Shown: positions 25,041 to 33,590, counted from the first letter of the stretch. The stretch is 64,000 nucleotides of DNA from Bacteriovorax sp. PP10 (GCF_035013165.1 NZ_JAYGJQ010000001.1:1550001-1614000); one strand, 5' to 3'. Notes: generated by a model not told the origin, from the letters alone. Program-made: numbers and translations.

Positions 25041-26234
25041 ATGAAACGCACTTCTCCCATGATCCCTATTTTCTTAATCGTCCTGGTCGACGTACTAGGG
25101 ATGACTATCATTCTTCCTCTTCTGCCGTTTTACTCGGAGAGTTTAGGGGCGACACCTTTTACGGTCGGGATGATTGTGGCGGTTTATGGTTTATGCCAGT
25201 TCATTGCGGGGCCGATTTTAGGACAGGCCTCTGATAAAGTAGGAAGAAAAAAGATTCTGGTCATCAGTCAGATCGGGACTTGTCTTGGTTTCATCATGCT
25301 GGCCTTATCTCATAGTTTAGTTCTTATTTTCCTGGCGAGGATTATTGATGGACTGACAGCGGGAAATATTTCAGTTGCCCAGGCCTATGTAGCAGATGTC
25401 ACTGAACCCAAAGACAGAACTAAAGCTTTCGGGATGCTGGGAGCAGCTTTCAGCTTAGGTTTTATTATCGGGCCAGCACTCTCAGGATTCCTGGCCAAAT
25501 ACGGCGCTCATTATCCTATTTTCCTTGCGGCCTGCCTTTCAGCTGTGAGTATTATCGCGACAATAACCATTCTTCCCAATACTGAGATTCATAAATCAAG
25601 TGAACCTAGAAATAAGTTTGCTGCAAAAAATATTCATAAATACTTCCGAGTGAAAGAAGTTGCTCCTTTATTACTGCAGTTTTTTGCCTTCGCTTTTGCT
25701 TTTTCATTCTTCATGTCAGGCTTTGCCATGTTTTTGGGAGAGAAATTCTTCTTTGAAGGAAAACACTTCGGGCCGCAACAAGTTGGATGGATCTTTACAT
25801 TTATTGGCTGCATGAGTTTGATTGTTCAGGTGGGAGTGTTACGTAGGTTAAGTGATTTCATGGGAGAAAAAAAGATTGTCTTCATTGGATTTGTGGCCAT
25901 GAGTCTTGGTTATTTCTTCATTGGAGAAACGGCGACTATTCCATTTTTGCTTCTTGCTTTAATTTTAAATACATTCGGAAGTTCAGTTCTTCGCCCTTCA
26001 ATTACCAGTCAAATTACTAAGATTGTTCCTAAAGATCAGCAGGGAACTATCCTTGGTGTGACTCAATCTTTGCAGTCAGTAGCTCAGATCGTTGCCCCTT
26101 TAATTGGTGGTTACTTAATTGGAACCGGCAATCTTACAGGATGGGCGTGGTCATGCTCGTTCATCGCATTTTGTGGAATCCTCCTGCTATTTTATCAAGA
26201 GCAAGTGGCGAAAAGAGTTGTAATTGCAGCGTAA
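25041..26234 (+). CDS. MFS multidrug/tetracycline-type efflux transporter (TetA-like)
   Basis: 397 residues, 12 predicted helices. MFS motif A is GQASDKVGRKKIL near residue 62, and the opening IPIFLIVLVDVLGMTIILPLLPFY matches TetA/Bcr-type DHA1 exporters. RAFAMLGAAFSLGFIIGPALSGFLA-type motif C (here GMLGAAFSLGFIIGPALSG) lies near 135. CGAGGCATTT precedes the ATG. Co-transcribed with the upstream MarR gene. Exports unknown toxic compounds by proton antiport; tetracycline itself is not implied. Confidence 0.92.
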   Translation: MKRTSPMIPIFLIVLVDVLGMTIILPLLPFYSESLGATPFTVGMIVAVYGLCQFIAGPILGQASDKVGRKKILVISQIGTCLGFIMLALSHSLVLIFLARIIDGLTAGNISVAQAYVADVTEPKDRTKAFGMLGAAFSLGFIIGPALSGFLAKYGAHYPIFLAACLSAVSIIATITILPNTEIHKSSEPRNKFAAKNIHKYFRVKEVAPLLLQFFAFAFAFSFFMSGFAMFLGEKFFFEGKHFGPQQVGWIFTFIGCMSLIVQVGVLRRLSDFMGEKKIVFIGFVAMSLGYFFIGETATIPFLLLALILNTFGSSVLRPSITSQITKIVPKDQQGTILGVTQSLQSVAQIVAPLIGGYLIGTGNLTGWAWSCSFIAFCGILLLFYQEQVAKRVVIAA

Positions 26235-26338
26235 GAGGCAAATGTTTTCTTACAAGTAATCACATCTACGATTATTACTTGTCAGAAAGAATCAGAGAAA
26301 TAAGAATTTATCTACCAAATCTAAACAGAGAGATTCTT

Positions 26339-27112
26339 ATGAAAATGATTTTCCTAACTTTAGCTGCACTGACAATGACGTCTACATATGCTGCTCTTCC
26401 TACTCAAAAAATTACTCCACGTATCGTTGGTGGTATTGAAGTTAATCCAAAAACAACTGACACTTCTTTCATCGTAAGCATCGGTGGTGGATGTGCTGGT
26501 ACTATTATCGACGCAAAATGGATTCTAACTGCTGCTCACTGCAAGCCGCTTTTCAAAAGCCAGGTAACTGCAGGAAGTATCGCTCTTAGAGGATCTGATA
26601 GAGTTGTACTTAAAGTTGCAAAATCTTACGTACACCCAAAATATGCTAACAGCTCAAACGACTTTGCTCTTCTAGAGCTTGCTACTCCAATCGATTTTGC
26701 TGCTAACCCAAAAATTTCTAAAATCGATATCGCTGATTCTAACCTTGAATCATCTGGTGGATTAGAAGCTGGATTGATCGTTACTGTTTATGGATGGGGT
26801 GTAACTCGTGAAAACGGAAGCCAACCAGCAATCCTTAGAGAAGTAGATGTTCCTCTAGTGTCTCGTGCTGATGCAAACGTTAAAGAAGCATACGATGGAG
26901 ACATCAATGAAACTATGCTTGCTGCTGGTTACAAACAAGGCGGAAAAGATTCTTGCCAAGGTGACAGTGGTGGACCACTAATCAACAGAGAAACTCGCAC
27001 ACTAGTTGGTGTTGTAAGTTTCGGAGAAGGTTGTGCTAGAGCAAACAAATACGGTATTTACTCAAACGTTTCTAACGGTAATGAGTGGATCACTGGTGTA
27101 ATGAACAAGTAA
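26339..27112 (+). CDS. Secreted trypsin-like serine protease (S1 family)
   Basis: 257 residues from the ATG at 26339, preceded by AGAGAG; the frame is open upstream to 26141 but that part overlaps the MFS gene. A signal peptide (MKMIFLTLAALTMTSTYAALP) leads a short propeptide to Arg28, then IVGG, the zymogen activation site. Triad: His67 (TAAHC), Asp108 (NDFALLEL), Ser210 (GDSGGPL). Asp204, six residues before the Ser, is chymotrypsin position 189, predicting cleavage after Arg or Lys. Cys pairs support periplasmic or outside folding. Predatory Bdellovibrio-like bacteria carry many such proteases for prey digestion. A strong terminator follows. Confidence 0.96.
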   Translation: MKMIFLTLAALTMTSTYAALPTQKITPRIVGGIEVNPKTTDTSFIVSIGGGCAGTIIDAKWILTAAHCKPLFKSQVTAGSIALRGSDRVVLKVAKSYVHPKYANSSNDFALLELATPIDFAANPKISKIDIADSNLESSGGLEAGLIVTVYGWGVTRENGSQPAILREVDVPLVSRADANVKEAYDGDINETMLAAGYKQGGKDSCQGDSGGPLINRETRTLVGVVSFGEGCARANKYGIYSNVSNGNEWITGVMNK

Positions 27113-27127
27113 TTCTATCTCAATATG

Positions 27128-27155
27128 AGCGCTCCTTCGGGAGCGCTTTTTTTTT
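27128..27155 (+). terminator. Intrinsic terminator after the protease gene
   Basis: AGCGCTCC, loop TTCG, GGAGCGCT, then nine Ts: a textbook rho-independent terminator 15 bases beyond the stop codon. Confidence 0.93.
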
Positions 27156-27201
27156 GCCTAAAATGATCGCAATAAAAAACAATTACAAACTAGAGCTATT
27201 T

Positions 27202-27226
27202 AAGTGCCTTCTTTTTGAAGGCACTT
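27202..27226. repeat. Perfect 10-bp hairpin with T5 loop
   Basis: AAGTGCCTTC, TTTTT, GAAGGCACTT. It lies in a 238-base non-coding gap behind the protease terminator. No T-run follows on the plus strand, so it is not a standard second terminator; it could be an RNA element or act on the other strand. Confidence 0.5.
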
Positions 27227-27350
27227 TCAAGTAACTCCTAGGTGAATTCTTCCAGATTCTCTCTCATAATTATTCATAATCACAACAGGCACAGTTTGCT
27301 CTTCCAATTTTCCCAATATGACTTAAAATTTATTAAGTCCAAGAGGCCTT

Positions 27351-27785
27351 ATGAAAATACTATCAATACTAAGTTTTTATTTTTTGTTATCCACACAAGC
27401 TCAAGCGAGTTTGGAAGGTGATTATCAACTAATTAAAGGACCGACTCTTTGTCCGATCGGAAGCATATCTCTTAGGCCCGACATCAAAGATAAAACTCGT
27501 ACGCTTTTATTTGGAAGCCAGCTTTCATGGGTTTTAAACCTGGAAGATAAATCTGTGGTGAAAGAAGTTGTTGAAGGTGGATGCACATACACAACGGCCT
27601 ATGAAAAAACGGACAATGCTTTTAAGGCAAAAACCACAAGAAGTAGTTGTCCTAAAATTCCTGAAAATGGTGTGATCACTGAAATGATGGAATTAAAAAA
27701 TGACAAACTTAATTATCAATATGAATTTACTTCAGAACAAAATAAAAAAACAACCTATAGCTGTTTTTACATTATAAGAAAATAA
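27351..27785 (+). CDS. Small secreted protein of unknown function
   Basis: 144 residues. A signal peptide (KILSILSFYFLLSTQAQAS) ends near residue 19 at AQA-S. The mature part is short, with cysteines at about 34, 78, 100 and 138 that may form two disulfides (LCPIG, GGCTY, SSCPK, SCFY). AGAGGCCTT precedes the ATG. It is directly joined to the lysozyme-like gene (stop TAA then ATG with no gap), suggesting a shared role outside the cytoplasm, perhaps as its partner or inhibitor. I do not recognise a family. Confidence 0.8.
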   Translation: MKILSILSFYFLLSTQAQASLEGDYQLIKGPTLCPIGSISLRPDIKDKTRTLLFGSQLSWVLNLEDKSVVKEVVEGGCTYTTAYEKTDNAFKAKTTRSSCPKIPENGVITEMMELKNDKLNYQYEFTSEQNKKTTYSCFYIIRK

Positions 27786-28571
27786 ATGATCCAAGTTGTT
27801 TTAATTCTTTTTATGTCGATGAACTCGTGGGGAAATACTTCCTCTACGGCATGTTCAGGTTCGACTATGGATGGAGTCAAAAATTGTATCAACGAATTCA
27901 ATAGCACCGTCGGCAGTTGGGGAGAGTCTCCAAGTCCATGTCCCGCTATAGAAGTTGAAGTAAAGAAAAAACCATTCCCAACTCTATCTGAAGAATTTAA
28001 CGTCAGCGATAAACCAGAAGAGAATCAATGCACTAACTTCATCACTGACAATGGTGAGGCCGAAGGTTATGGCCCATGGGGAGAAACAATTGTTAAGTAC
28101 CTCGATGAAAAAGGTGATAACTCAATTTTTTACAGCAACGACCTGGCCGGAATGAGTTCAGGTGTAACAGCTTGCCCGAATTGGACAGCAATGACTGTCG
28201 ATGAAAAAAAACATTTCTGGGTTTGGGTTATGGCCTCTATTTCAAAAATTGAATCAACTTGTGATGCTAAGGCCAGAAATGGCGGTTCTACAAATGGTGT
28301 CGCTGTTGGGTTAGTTCAGCTAGATGAAAGAAAGTCACAAAGAAGCTGGCGCGGAGACAACTGTAAAACGGCCTCTGTCGTTGCGACTAACGATAACCTT
28401 CGTTGTGGTATGGACATTTTAGGAGAGTTGCTTAAAGGCAAAGCAGGCGAGTATAAAGGCAACGGTGAGTTGTGGGGAAGAAAATCCAGTTCATACTGGC
28501 AGCACTTAAGACTTAAAAATGGTGGTGGAATTTCAGATTTGATCCAGTTAAATCCTTACTGTAAAAAATAA
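27786..28571 (+). CDS. Secreted lysozyme/lytic-transglycosylase-like protein
   Basis: 261 residues. A short signal peptide (MIQVVLILFMSMNSWG) begins it, then a low-complexity Cys-containing N-terminal half. The C-terminal half has the SLT/goose-lysozyme-type pattern: helix VWVMASISKIESTCDAKAR with Glu156 as the likely catalytic acid, then GVAVGLVQLDE matching the GLMQL motif, and RCGMDILGELL. Cysteines pair across the domain. Such enzymes cut peptidoglycan; in a predator they could open prey walls, which is inference. The gene starts immediately at the preceding stop, and its end forms a hairpin overlapping the convergent LysR stop. Confidence 0.7.
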   Translation: MIQVVLILFMSMNSWGNTSSTACSGSTMDGVKNCINEFNSTVGSWGESPSPCPAIEVEVKKKPFPTLSEEFNVSDKPEENQCTNFITDNGEAEGYGPWGETIVKYLDEKGDNSIFYSNDLAGMSSGVTACPNWTAMTVDEKKHFWVWVMASISKIESTCDAKARNGGSTNGVAVGLVQLDERKSQRSWRGDNCKTASVVATNDNLRCGMDILGELLKGKAGEYKGNGELWGRKSSSYWQHLRLKNGGGISDLIQLNPYCKK

Positions 28572-28591
28572 GAAACTTCTGTCTCTTATTT
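28566..28591. terminator. AT-rich hairpin overlapping two convergent stop codons
   Basis: AAATAAGA, ten bases, TCTTATTT across the junction of the lysozyme-like gene and the LysR gene. It is weak but correctly placed as a bidirectional end. Confidence 0.35.
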
Positions 28592-29467
28592 ATTGGGCTG
28601 AAAGTGTGCCCATATCGCTCTGGCAATCGGCCCCATCGGTCTCTTCTTATTTCTCATAATGTGAATATCAAATTTAAAAGACTCAACCTCCGGCAGATCA
28701 ATTTCTACTAGTGAGCCATTTTTAAGTTCGGTTGAGATTTCATGACGAGTGAGACGCCCCCAACCAAGACCTTCTTTAATTAAATGTTTTTTCATCTGAT
28801 GATCAGTCACAAAACATTTCGAGGCCCCAGTTAAAATACCTGGAAGCTCTTCATCTTCAGTATGCTTATTTTTCCTTCCTTCCACCACAATGAGCTGCGG
28901 AATGATTTTTAAGAGAGCAAGTTCAGGTTTTTCTTTTTTCTCCAATACACTTTTGGCTATAACAGGAATGAGATCAATACTGTCATAAAGAATTCCTTCA
29001 ATTTCTTCATGTTTGGTAAGCATTGGAGCAATCGCGAAGTCTGCTTCTTCGTCGAGTAACATTTTTAAACCCACGCGAAGAATTTCTGAACGAAGCAGAA
29101 GTTCAGTCGACATTGAATGGTATGAACATTCTTTTAAGATATCTCTTAAGGCCTGATAGCGCGCTAATGGATCAAAGACGACTGTGAGATTGGATTCAAC
29201 CTTATGAGTTCCCAATTCAATACCAACGATCTGTAGATTGCGGTAAGAGTGCAAACATTGTTTGGCCCATTCATAGAAAATTTCACCTTGAGGTGTAAGT
29301 GTTGGTCTATACGTTTCTCGATTAAAAATCAGCAGGTCAAATTCTTCCTCAAGATTTTTTATTGAAACGGATAAAGTAGGCTGCGTTTTGTGTAGCTGAT
29401 CCGCGGCCGCTTTAAAACTGCCTGTTTTTACTACCATGTCGAGGGTTTCTAGCTGGTCAAAAGTCAT
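28586..29467 (-). CDS. LysR-family transcriptional regulator
   Basis: 293 residues. The helix-turn-helix is FDQLETLDMVVKTGSFKAAADQLHKTQPTLSVSIKNLEEEFDLLIFNRE within residues 3-52, then TLTPQGEIFYEWAK. The ligand domain is divergent from classic metabolite sensors (LTVVFDPLARYQALRDIL) and belongs to the group often labelled LysR without known target. It is divergent from a small secreted protein gene at 29594, and the intervening gap has a repeated CTATATAG, a candidate binding site. Confidence 0.93.
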   Translation of the reverse strand: MTFDQLETLDMVVKTGSFKAAADQLHKTQPTLSVSIKNLEEEFDLLIFNRETYRPTLTPQGEIFYEWAKQCLHSYRNLQIVGIELGTHKVESNLTVVFDPLARYQALRDILKECSYHSMSTELLLRSEILRVGLKMLLDEEADFAIAPMLTKHEEIEGILYDSIDLIPVIAKSVLEKKEKPELALLKIIPQLIVVEGRKNKHTEDEELPGILTGASKCFVTDHQMKKHLIKEGLGWGRLTRHEISTELKNGSLVEIDLPEVESFKFDIHIMRNKKRPMGPIARAIWAHFQPNK

Positions 29468-29482
29468 TTTGAGGTCCTTTTT

Positions 29483-29505
29483 CTATATAGAGAATATCTA
29501 TATAG
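29483..29505. promoter_or_regulatory. Twin CTATATAG palindromes upstream of LysR
   Basis: CTATATAG at 29483-29490 and again at 29498-29505, 15 bases apart centre to centre, immediately upstream of the minus-strand LysR start. Being AT-only apart from the ends they may also act as promoter elements. Confidence 0.35.
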
Positions 29506-29593
29506 ATTATAGAAAGAAAATAATATTTTTCAATCCATTTTTGGACGATACTGACTTCAGAGAGAAACATAAAACACAGTTTTAGGAGTATAT

Positions 29594-29857
29594 ATGAAGT
29601 CTTTAAAAATCGTTCTCGCAATTGCATTAGTTAGTAGCATGATAGGTGGATCAGCATTCGCACAAAGCCGTATGCGTGGTGATGAAATCATTAAAAGTCC
29701 ACAAGAGTATCGTTTAGGTGATTCAGATGATCTTCAAGGTGATCAGATGAAAATAGAAGCAGTGTCTGAACAAAGACCTGAGTCAACTAGCAAAGTGAAT
29801 CAATTCCAAAACCATATTCAACATAAGCATTTACTAAAAAATTCAGATTACATTTAA
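29594..29857 (+). CDS. Small secreted protein of unknown function
   Basis: 87 residues. Signal peptide KSLKIVLAIALVSSMIGGSAFA with a good AFA cleavage site before Gln-Ser. The mature part is about 63 polar residues (QSRMRGDEIIKSPQEYRLGDSDD), no cysteines, and is likely disordered. TTTTAGGAGTATAT precedes the ATG, a strong ribosome site. It is a single gene between a LysR regulator and a bidirectional terminator. No family recognised. Confidence 0.75.
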   Translation: MKSLKIVLAIALVSSMIGGSAFAQSRMRGDEIIKSPQEYRLGDSDDLQGDQMKIEAVSEQRPESTSKVNQFQNHIQHKHLLKNSDYI

Positions 29858-29882
29858 CCAAAATCTACTAGATGATTAAAAT

Positions 29883-29913
29883 AAAAAGGCCCCGCAAAAT
29901 GCAGGGCCTTTTT
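29883..29913. terminator. Bidirectional intrinsic terminator
   Basis: AAAAAGGCCC, an 11-base loop with an inner GCA/TGC pair, GGGCCTTTTT. T-runs flank both strands. It serves the small secreted gene (plus) and the siderophore-interacting protein gene (minus), which stops at 29914. Confidence 0.92.
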
Positions 29914-30630
29914 TTATTTTTTTAATTTACCATTAGGATCATCTTTCCAGCCCCAATAAACTTTAGTGCCTATTGCTGCCTTTGGAATGTTGAGTGAGTA
30001 GAGTTTTTCTCTAAGGGCGACAATCGACTGTTGCTTGCCAGAAAGAACGATTTTGATTGAGTTATCCTCTGCAAAGATTTTACTCATCTGCTCGGCAATA
30101 AGATCTAATTGTCCTAGTGAAACCAGTAGTGCTTCTTCTAGGTCGAATCTCTTTAAGATTGCTGAAGACTCATCTGTGTTTCCAGCTTCCATAAAAAAAT
30201 GAAATTTAATATCGGGAACATTTTTTTTAATCGCGTGGGCAAGACCAAAAGTTGTTTCATCTCCAAAGAAGATCACTCGGTTTCCTGCTTCTTCAAGCTT
30301 TAGTGATTTTTTTGGACCTAAGACTATCACTTTATTTTGTGCTTTAGCATCGCGTGCCCATAAGGCCCCTGGGCCTTTTCCATGCATGTACACGAGTGTT
30401 TGCATAACTCCGGCCTTAGAGTCCCAAGAACAAGGCGTATAGCTTCTCATTTCATCGTCTTTTAACTGGATCTGAATCTTTTGTCCGGGAATCCATTCTT
30501 TTTTAAGATTTCTGCCTTTAATAGTCAGTAGGTGAAAATGTGGTGAGAGTTGTTCGTTCGAGACGATTTTACTTTTAGATAAAATAATCGGACCTAAAAT
30601 TTTAACCAGAATTTTTTTGATTGTACTCAT
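29914..30630 (-). CDS. Siderophore-interacting protein (FAD-dependent ferric-siderophore reductase)
   Basis: 238 residues, the SIP family size. The FAD-binding RSYTPCSWD motif (R-x-Y-T) is near residue 64, followed by GPGALWARDAK (usual GPxxxWA) and VLGPKKSLKL. The second half is the NAD(P)H domain, ending in VYWGWKDDPNGKLKK, the W-x-G characteristic of SIPs such as ViuB/YqjH. These cytoplasmic enzymes reduce Fe3+ held by a siderophore and release Fe2+. It overlaps the upstream MFS gene by four bases and lies in the minus-strand flank of the iuc operon, so it likely releases iron from the imported siderophore. Confidence 0.9.
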   Translation of the reverse strand: MSTIKKILVKILGPIILSKSKIVSNEQLSPHFHLLTIKGRNLKKEWIPGQKIQIQLKDDEMRSYTPCSWDSKAGVMQTLVYMHGKGPGALWARDAKAQNKVIVLGPKKSLKLEEAGNRVIFFGDETTFGLAHAIKKNVPDIKFHFFMEAGNTDESSAILKRFDLEEALLVSLGQLDLIAEQMSKIFAEDNSIKIVLSGKQQSIVALREKLYSLNIPKAAIGTKVYWGWKDDPNGKLKK

Positions 30631-31808
30631 ATGGCGATTCTCTTTTTTTGAAGAACGATAATTGTTAAGACGATGGCACTTACCAAAACACTTGTGGTAA
30701 TGATGAGCGCAAGGTCGTGAGAAAAAAGTTTTAACGTCACGGCCGTAAAAAATCCCCCGACAGTGTATCCAATAGTATTGGCAGCATTAATCATGCCAAA
30801 CTTCTTGCCCCTTTCGATTGAAGGTGAAAAGAAAGTCGTCAGAGTTAAATAAGAAGGAGGAATCATCGCGATTCCAATAGAAACCACCATCATGCTCATC
30901 CAGACTTGAGAGCTGGTTGTTCCTAGTGCAAATCCCATTGCGCCACAAAAAAGAGTAAATGCCCCAATGATAAGCGGCCCTTGCCATGGATCATTAAAAA
31001 ATCTTTTACTTACGAATTGAGAGACGACTGCCATGATCGAGCTTCCCAGTAAAAACTTTGCCATTAATATAGAAGTCGCTGGAGCATCCAGATCAAAGAG
31101 CTCTTTAATATGCAGGCCGAAGGTATTGTGAAGTGTTCCGATAAAACATGTAAACAGAAGAGCTAAAAGAAAAACCCATTTCAATTCTTTAGTAATAAGA
31201 CTCCAGTCAAAAATCATTTTCTCTTTTTGAATAAGGCGCTGTTTGGTTTCAAGTTTTTTGCATAAAAAATTAGAAACCATAATAAACACCAACCATACTA
31301 AAACTCCTTTCATGAGTCCTATGGGAGAGTCGCCATTAACTAAAACATAAATCGGCCCGATCATGCGTCCCAAATTTAAACTCATCGAATTTGAAAGCAT
31401 CGATTTTAAATAAGTTTCTTTCACACTTAAATCTAACTGTAGGGCCTGAGCTACAGGAATAATGGCCGCAGAAAAGGCACCGTAAATAATTCTGCTGATA
31501 ACAAGTAAGGCAATTGTGACAGCTTCAGGAAGATGACGTGAGTAGAGGATAAGTAAAAAAAGCAGTAAGAAAGAAACGAACTGTCCGATCATTCCGACGT
31601 TAAGAATTTTCATTCTGCCGGCGAAGTCACTTTTAGAAGACCAGTAAGGGCCGCTCCACAAAAAGAGGAAAGATCCTAAACTGAAAACACCGATAACTAA
31701 TGAAAGAGATAAATTTAAGGACTCAGCAATGAAGGGAAACATCGTGAAGAGTAAAATCTGCACTGCTGAGAATGTAATTGTATTGAGGTTAGCTAGATAA
31801 CTGAGCAT
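30627..31808 (-). CDS. MFS transporter, siderophore-cluster paralogue 1
   Basis: 393 residues from the ATG at 31808 (an upstream TTG at 31829 adds seven residues); the start lies inside the preceding gene, which stops at 31789, so the two are translationally coupled. Twelve segments; motif A reads GPYWSSKSDFAGRMKIL. It is about as long as, and clearly similar to, the next upstream gene: TITFSAVQILLFT, FLFLWSGPYWSSKSD, IIYGAFSAAIIPVAQALQLDL correspond block by block. MFS proteins near siderophore genes usually export the siderophore or import it across the inner membrane. Which role each plays is not decided by sequence. Confidence 0.88.
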   Translation of the reverse strand: MLSYLANLNTITFSAVQILLFTMFPFIAESLNLSLSLVIGVFSLGSFLFLWSGPYWSSKSDFAGRMKILNVGMIGQFVSFLLLFLLILYSRHLPEAVTIALLVISRIIYGAFSAAIIPVAQALQLDLSVKETYLKSMLSNSMSLNLGRMIGPIYVLVNGDSPIGLMKGVLVWLVFIMVSNFLCKKLETKQRLIQKEKMIFDWSLITKELKWVFLLALLFTCFIGTLHNTFGLHIKELFDLDAPATSILMAKFLLGSSIMAVVSQFVSKRFFNDPWQGPLIIGAFTLFCGAMGFALGTTSSQVWMSMMVVSIGIAMIPPSYLTLTTFFSPSIERGKKFGMINAANTIGYTVGGFFTAVTLKLFSHDLALIITTSVLVSAIVLTIIVLQKKRIAI

Positions 31809-33039
31809 CTTTTTTTGCCGGTAGTACAAAGTCAGTTTTATTAAAAATTAACGAAGCGACAATTGCAAAAGTCACGAGCGAGATAAAACCAATCACCGTC
31901 ATGTTAGACACAAGATTCATTTTCATTGAAAGCGCAATCATTCCCGCACCAAAAGCATAACCAAGAGAATGGGCGATACTTGCAAAACCAATCTTCTTTC
32001 CAGTGACATTTTCTTTTGCAGAAGCACTGATAAGTGCCATATACACAGGTGGAATTAATGCCAGGCCAATAGAAATCAGCATCAATGCACCCCAGATCCC
32101 GTTAAGTGTCCCAGCTGCATTTAAAACAAATGAACCAAGTATTAAAGCACTCGCACCTGTAATCAGGCGAAGTTTCCAATCACGTTTAAAAATCCACTGA
32201 CTTGTTTGTTGGACGACAAGAGCAAAGATACTACTTCCTAAAACAAGTTTCGCCATTTGAACGCTGGCCTCATCACCTTTGATATTTAATGTTTCTTTTA
32301 AGTGATGACCAAGTGTCGAGTGAAGAACACCAATGAAGCTTGTAAAAATTAAAGCAAGTAAAATAGGAAGCATTGATTCTTTGAAGAGAGCTTTCCACTC
32401 AAGAGCGATCGCCTTCCAATCGAATTTTTGAGCAGCTTCCGAAGAAAGTTTTTTCTCAGCAGGTGATGAAGTCAGCAGGCATCCTAAAGCAAGCATAAGG
32501 ACCCAAAGTGTTCCGGCATAAATCATGTGCTCGAAATCTACTTTTTGAATGAGAATAAGAACAGGCCCTAGAACACGCCCAACATTTAAACACATTGAGT
32601 TTCTTGTCAGGACTTTCAATTTATCTTTTGTATCAATCAAATCCAACTGCCATGCTTGAGAGACAGGAACGACTGCTGAAGAAAGAAGTCCGTAAATAAT
32701 TCTGCAAGAAAACATAATAACGATTTTTGCAGTCATGGATAGTTGATCGTTAAAAAGAAAAAGTGAGCAAAGAAGCATGAATGAAAAAAACATTCCAAGC
32801 ATACCAAAACTTAAAACCCTTTTTCTTCCCCATGTGTCGCTTTTAGTTGCCCAAAAGGGTCCCATAAAAGCAAAAATAAAAGAGCCAACACTGATGGCAC
32901 CAATGATCGTTGCCGTATGAAGTGAAGTCTTCTCAGAGATATAAGGAATCGTTGTATATAAAAGAATCTGAACAATACTAAAAGTCAGCGTGTTCAAATA
33001 AGCGATCGTGAGTTTTTGGTTAGTGCTTGAAAATTTCAT
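31789..33039 (-). CDS. MFS transporter, siderophore-cluster paralogue 2
   Basis: 416 residues and 12 segments; motif A GPFWATKSDTWGRKRVL near residue 58; IIYGLLSSAVVPVSQAWQLDLID near 120. It is a tandem duplicate of the downstream gene in arrangement and sequence, in the order MFS-MFS-SIP with overlapping ends. The gene points away from the iuc operon, which starts some 700 bases upstream on the other strand beyond one small secreted gene. Likely exports or imports the siderophore; a split of labour between the two paralogues is plausible inference. Confidence 0.9.
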   Translation of the reverse strand: MKFSSTNQKLTIAYLNTLTFSIVQILLYTTIPYISEKTSLHTATIIGAISVGSFIFAFMGPFWATKSDTWGRKRVLSFGMLGMFFSFMLLCSLFLFNDQLSMTAKIVIMFSCRIIYGLLSSAVVPVSQAWQLDLIDTKDKLKVLTRNSMCLNVGRVLGPVLILIQKVDFEHMIYAGTLWVLMLALGCLLTSSPAEKKLSSEAAQKFDWKAIALEWKALFKESMLPILLALIFTSFIGVLHSTLGHHLKETLNIKGDEASVQMAKLVLGSSIFALVVQQTSQWIFKRDWKLRLITGASALILGSFVLNAAGTLNGIWGALMLISIGLALIPPVYMALISASAKENVTGKKIGFASIAHSLGYAFGAGMIALSMKMNLVSNMTVIGFISLVTFAIVASLIFNKTDFVLPAKKDAQLSS

Positions 33040-33059
33040 ATTCTTCTTTTAAGTTTTAA

Positions 33060-33083
33060 AAGGCCCATAATCTTGCGGGCCTT
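33060..33083 (-). terminator. Terminator for the small secreted gene at 33093
   Basis: On the minus strand, AAGGCCC, ten bases, GGGCCTT, followed by TTTTAAAA, immediately beyond the stop of the gene at 33093. It separates that gene from the MFS gene downstream. Confidence 0.75.
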
Positions 33084-33092
33084 ATTTTTTAT

Positions 33093-33590
33093 TTAGCGAG
33101 TACGTGTGAACTGAAGAAAAACATTCCCAGCACAACCACCATCGTTTGAACCTCTTACTTCAAAAGAGAGATTCGTATGACCGCCTCCACCTTGTTTGTA
33201 GTTTAATCCCTTCGAAAAGAAACTATCCAAAGCAGCAGCACCTGCAACACAATTTGCGCCCGGCGTATGTCTTGATTCGCTAAACGATAAAGATTCGTCT
33301 TCTTTATGACGAGCTAGTTTTACAACGTACTCACACTCAATTCCCGCGCCGTACATAGCATTTAAGGTCCCGTAGGCCATCCCACCGTCTTTAACGCCTA
33401 GCTCTTGGAACAAAACATTGTGCTCCGCAAACAATGCAGGCTCATCAGATTCCTGATTATCAAAGTCGCTACATGCGTAGTTGGAAAACTTAGATCCCCA
33501 CTTCAACTTAGAAGGATGCTCAAAGTCAGAAGCAAAAGCATTTAATGATAGAGCAGTGGTAATTCCAGCTAATAACAAAACTTTTTTCAT
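33093..33590 (-). CDS. Small secreted protein of unknown function
   Basis: 165 residues from the ATG at 33590, which has AAGGATC just upstream; the frame is open to 33773 but that extension crosses into the iucA start. Signal peptide KKVLLLAGITTALSLNAFAS with cleavage after AFA. The mature part has four cysteines (YACSDFD, GIECEYV, GANCVAG, GGCAGN), consistent with two disulfides, and ends in a strand-rich GHTNLSFEVRG ... VFLQFTRTR. It sits between the two divergent halves of the siderophore island but has its own terminator. No family recognised; a link with iron is not shown. Confidence 0.78.
   Translation of the reverse strand: MKKVLLLAGITTALSLNAFASDFEHPSKLKWGSKFSNYACSDFDNQESDEPALFAEHNVLFQELGVKDGGMAYGTLNAMYGAGIECEYVVKLARHKEDESLSFSESRHTPGANCVAGAAALDSFFSKGLNYKQGGGGHTNLSFEVRGSNDGGCAGNVFLQFTRTR

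Noticed and set aside
26141-26338. Extra 66 codons before the trypsin-like protease
   Set aside because: They overlap the MFS gene end in another frame, and the signal peptide begins at 26339.
27202-27226. Hairpin as a second terminator
   Set aside because: No T-run on the plus strand and no transcript is needed there after the strong terminator at 27128; kept as a plain repeat.
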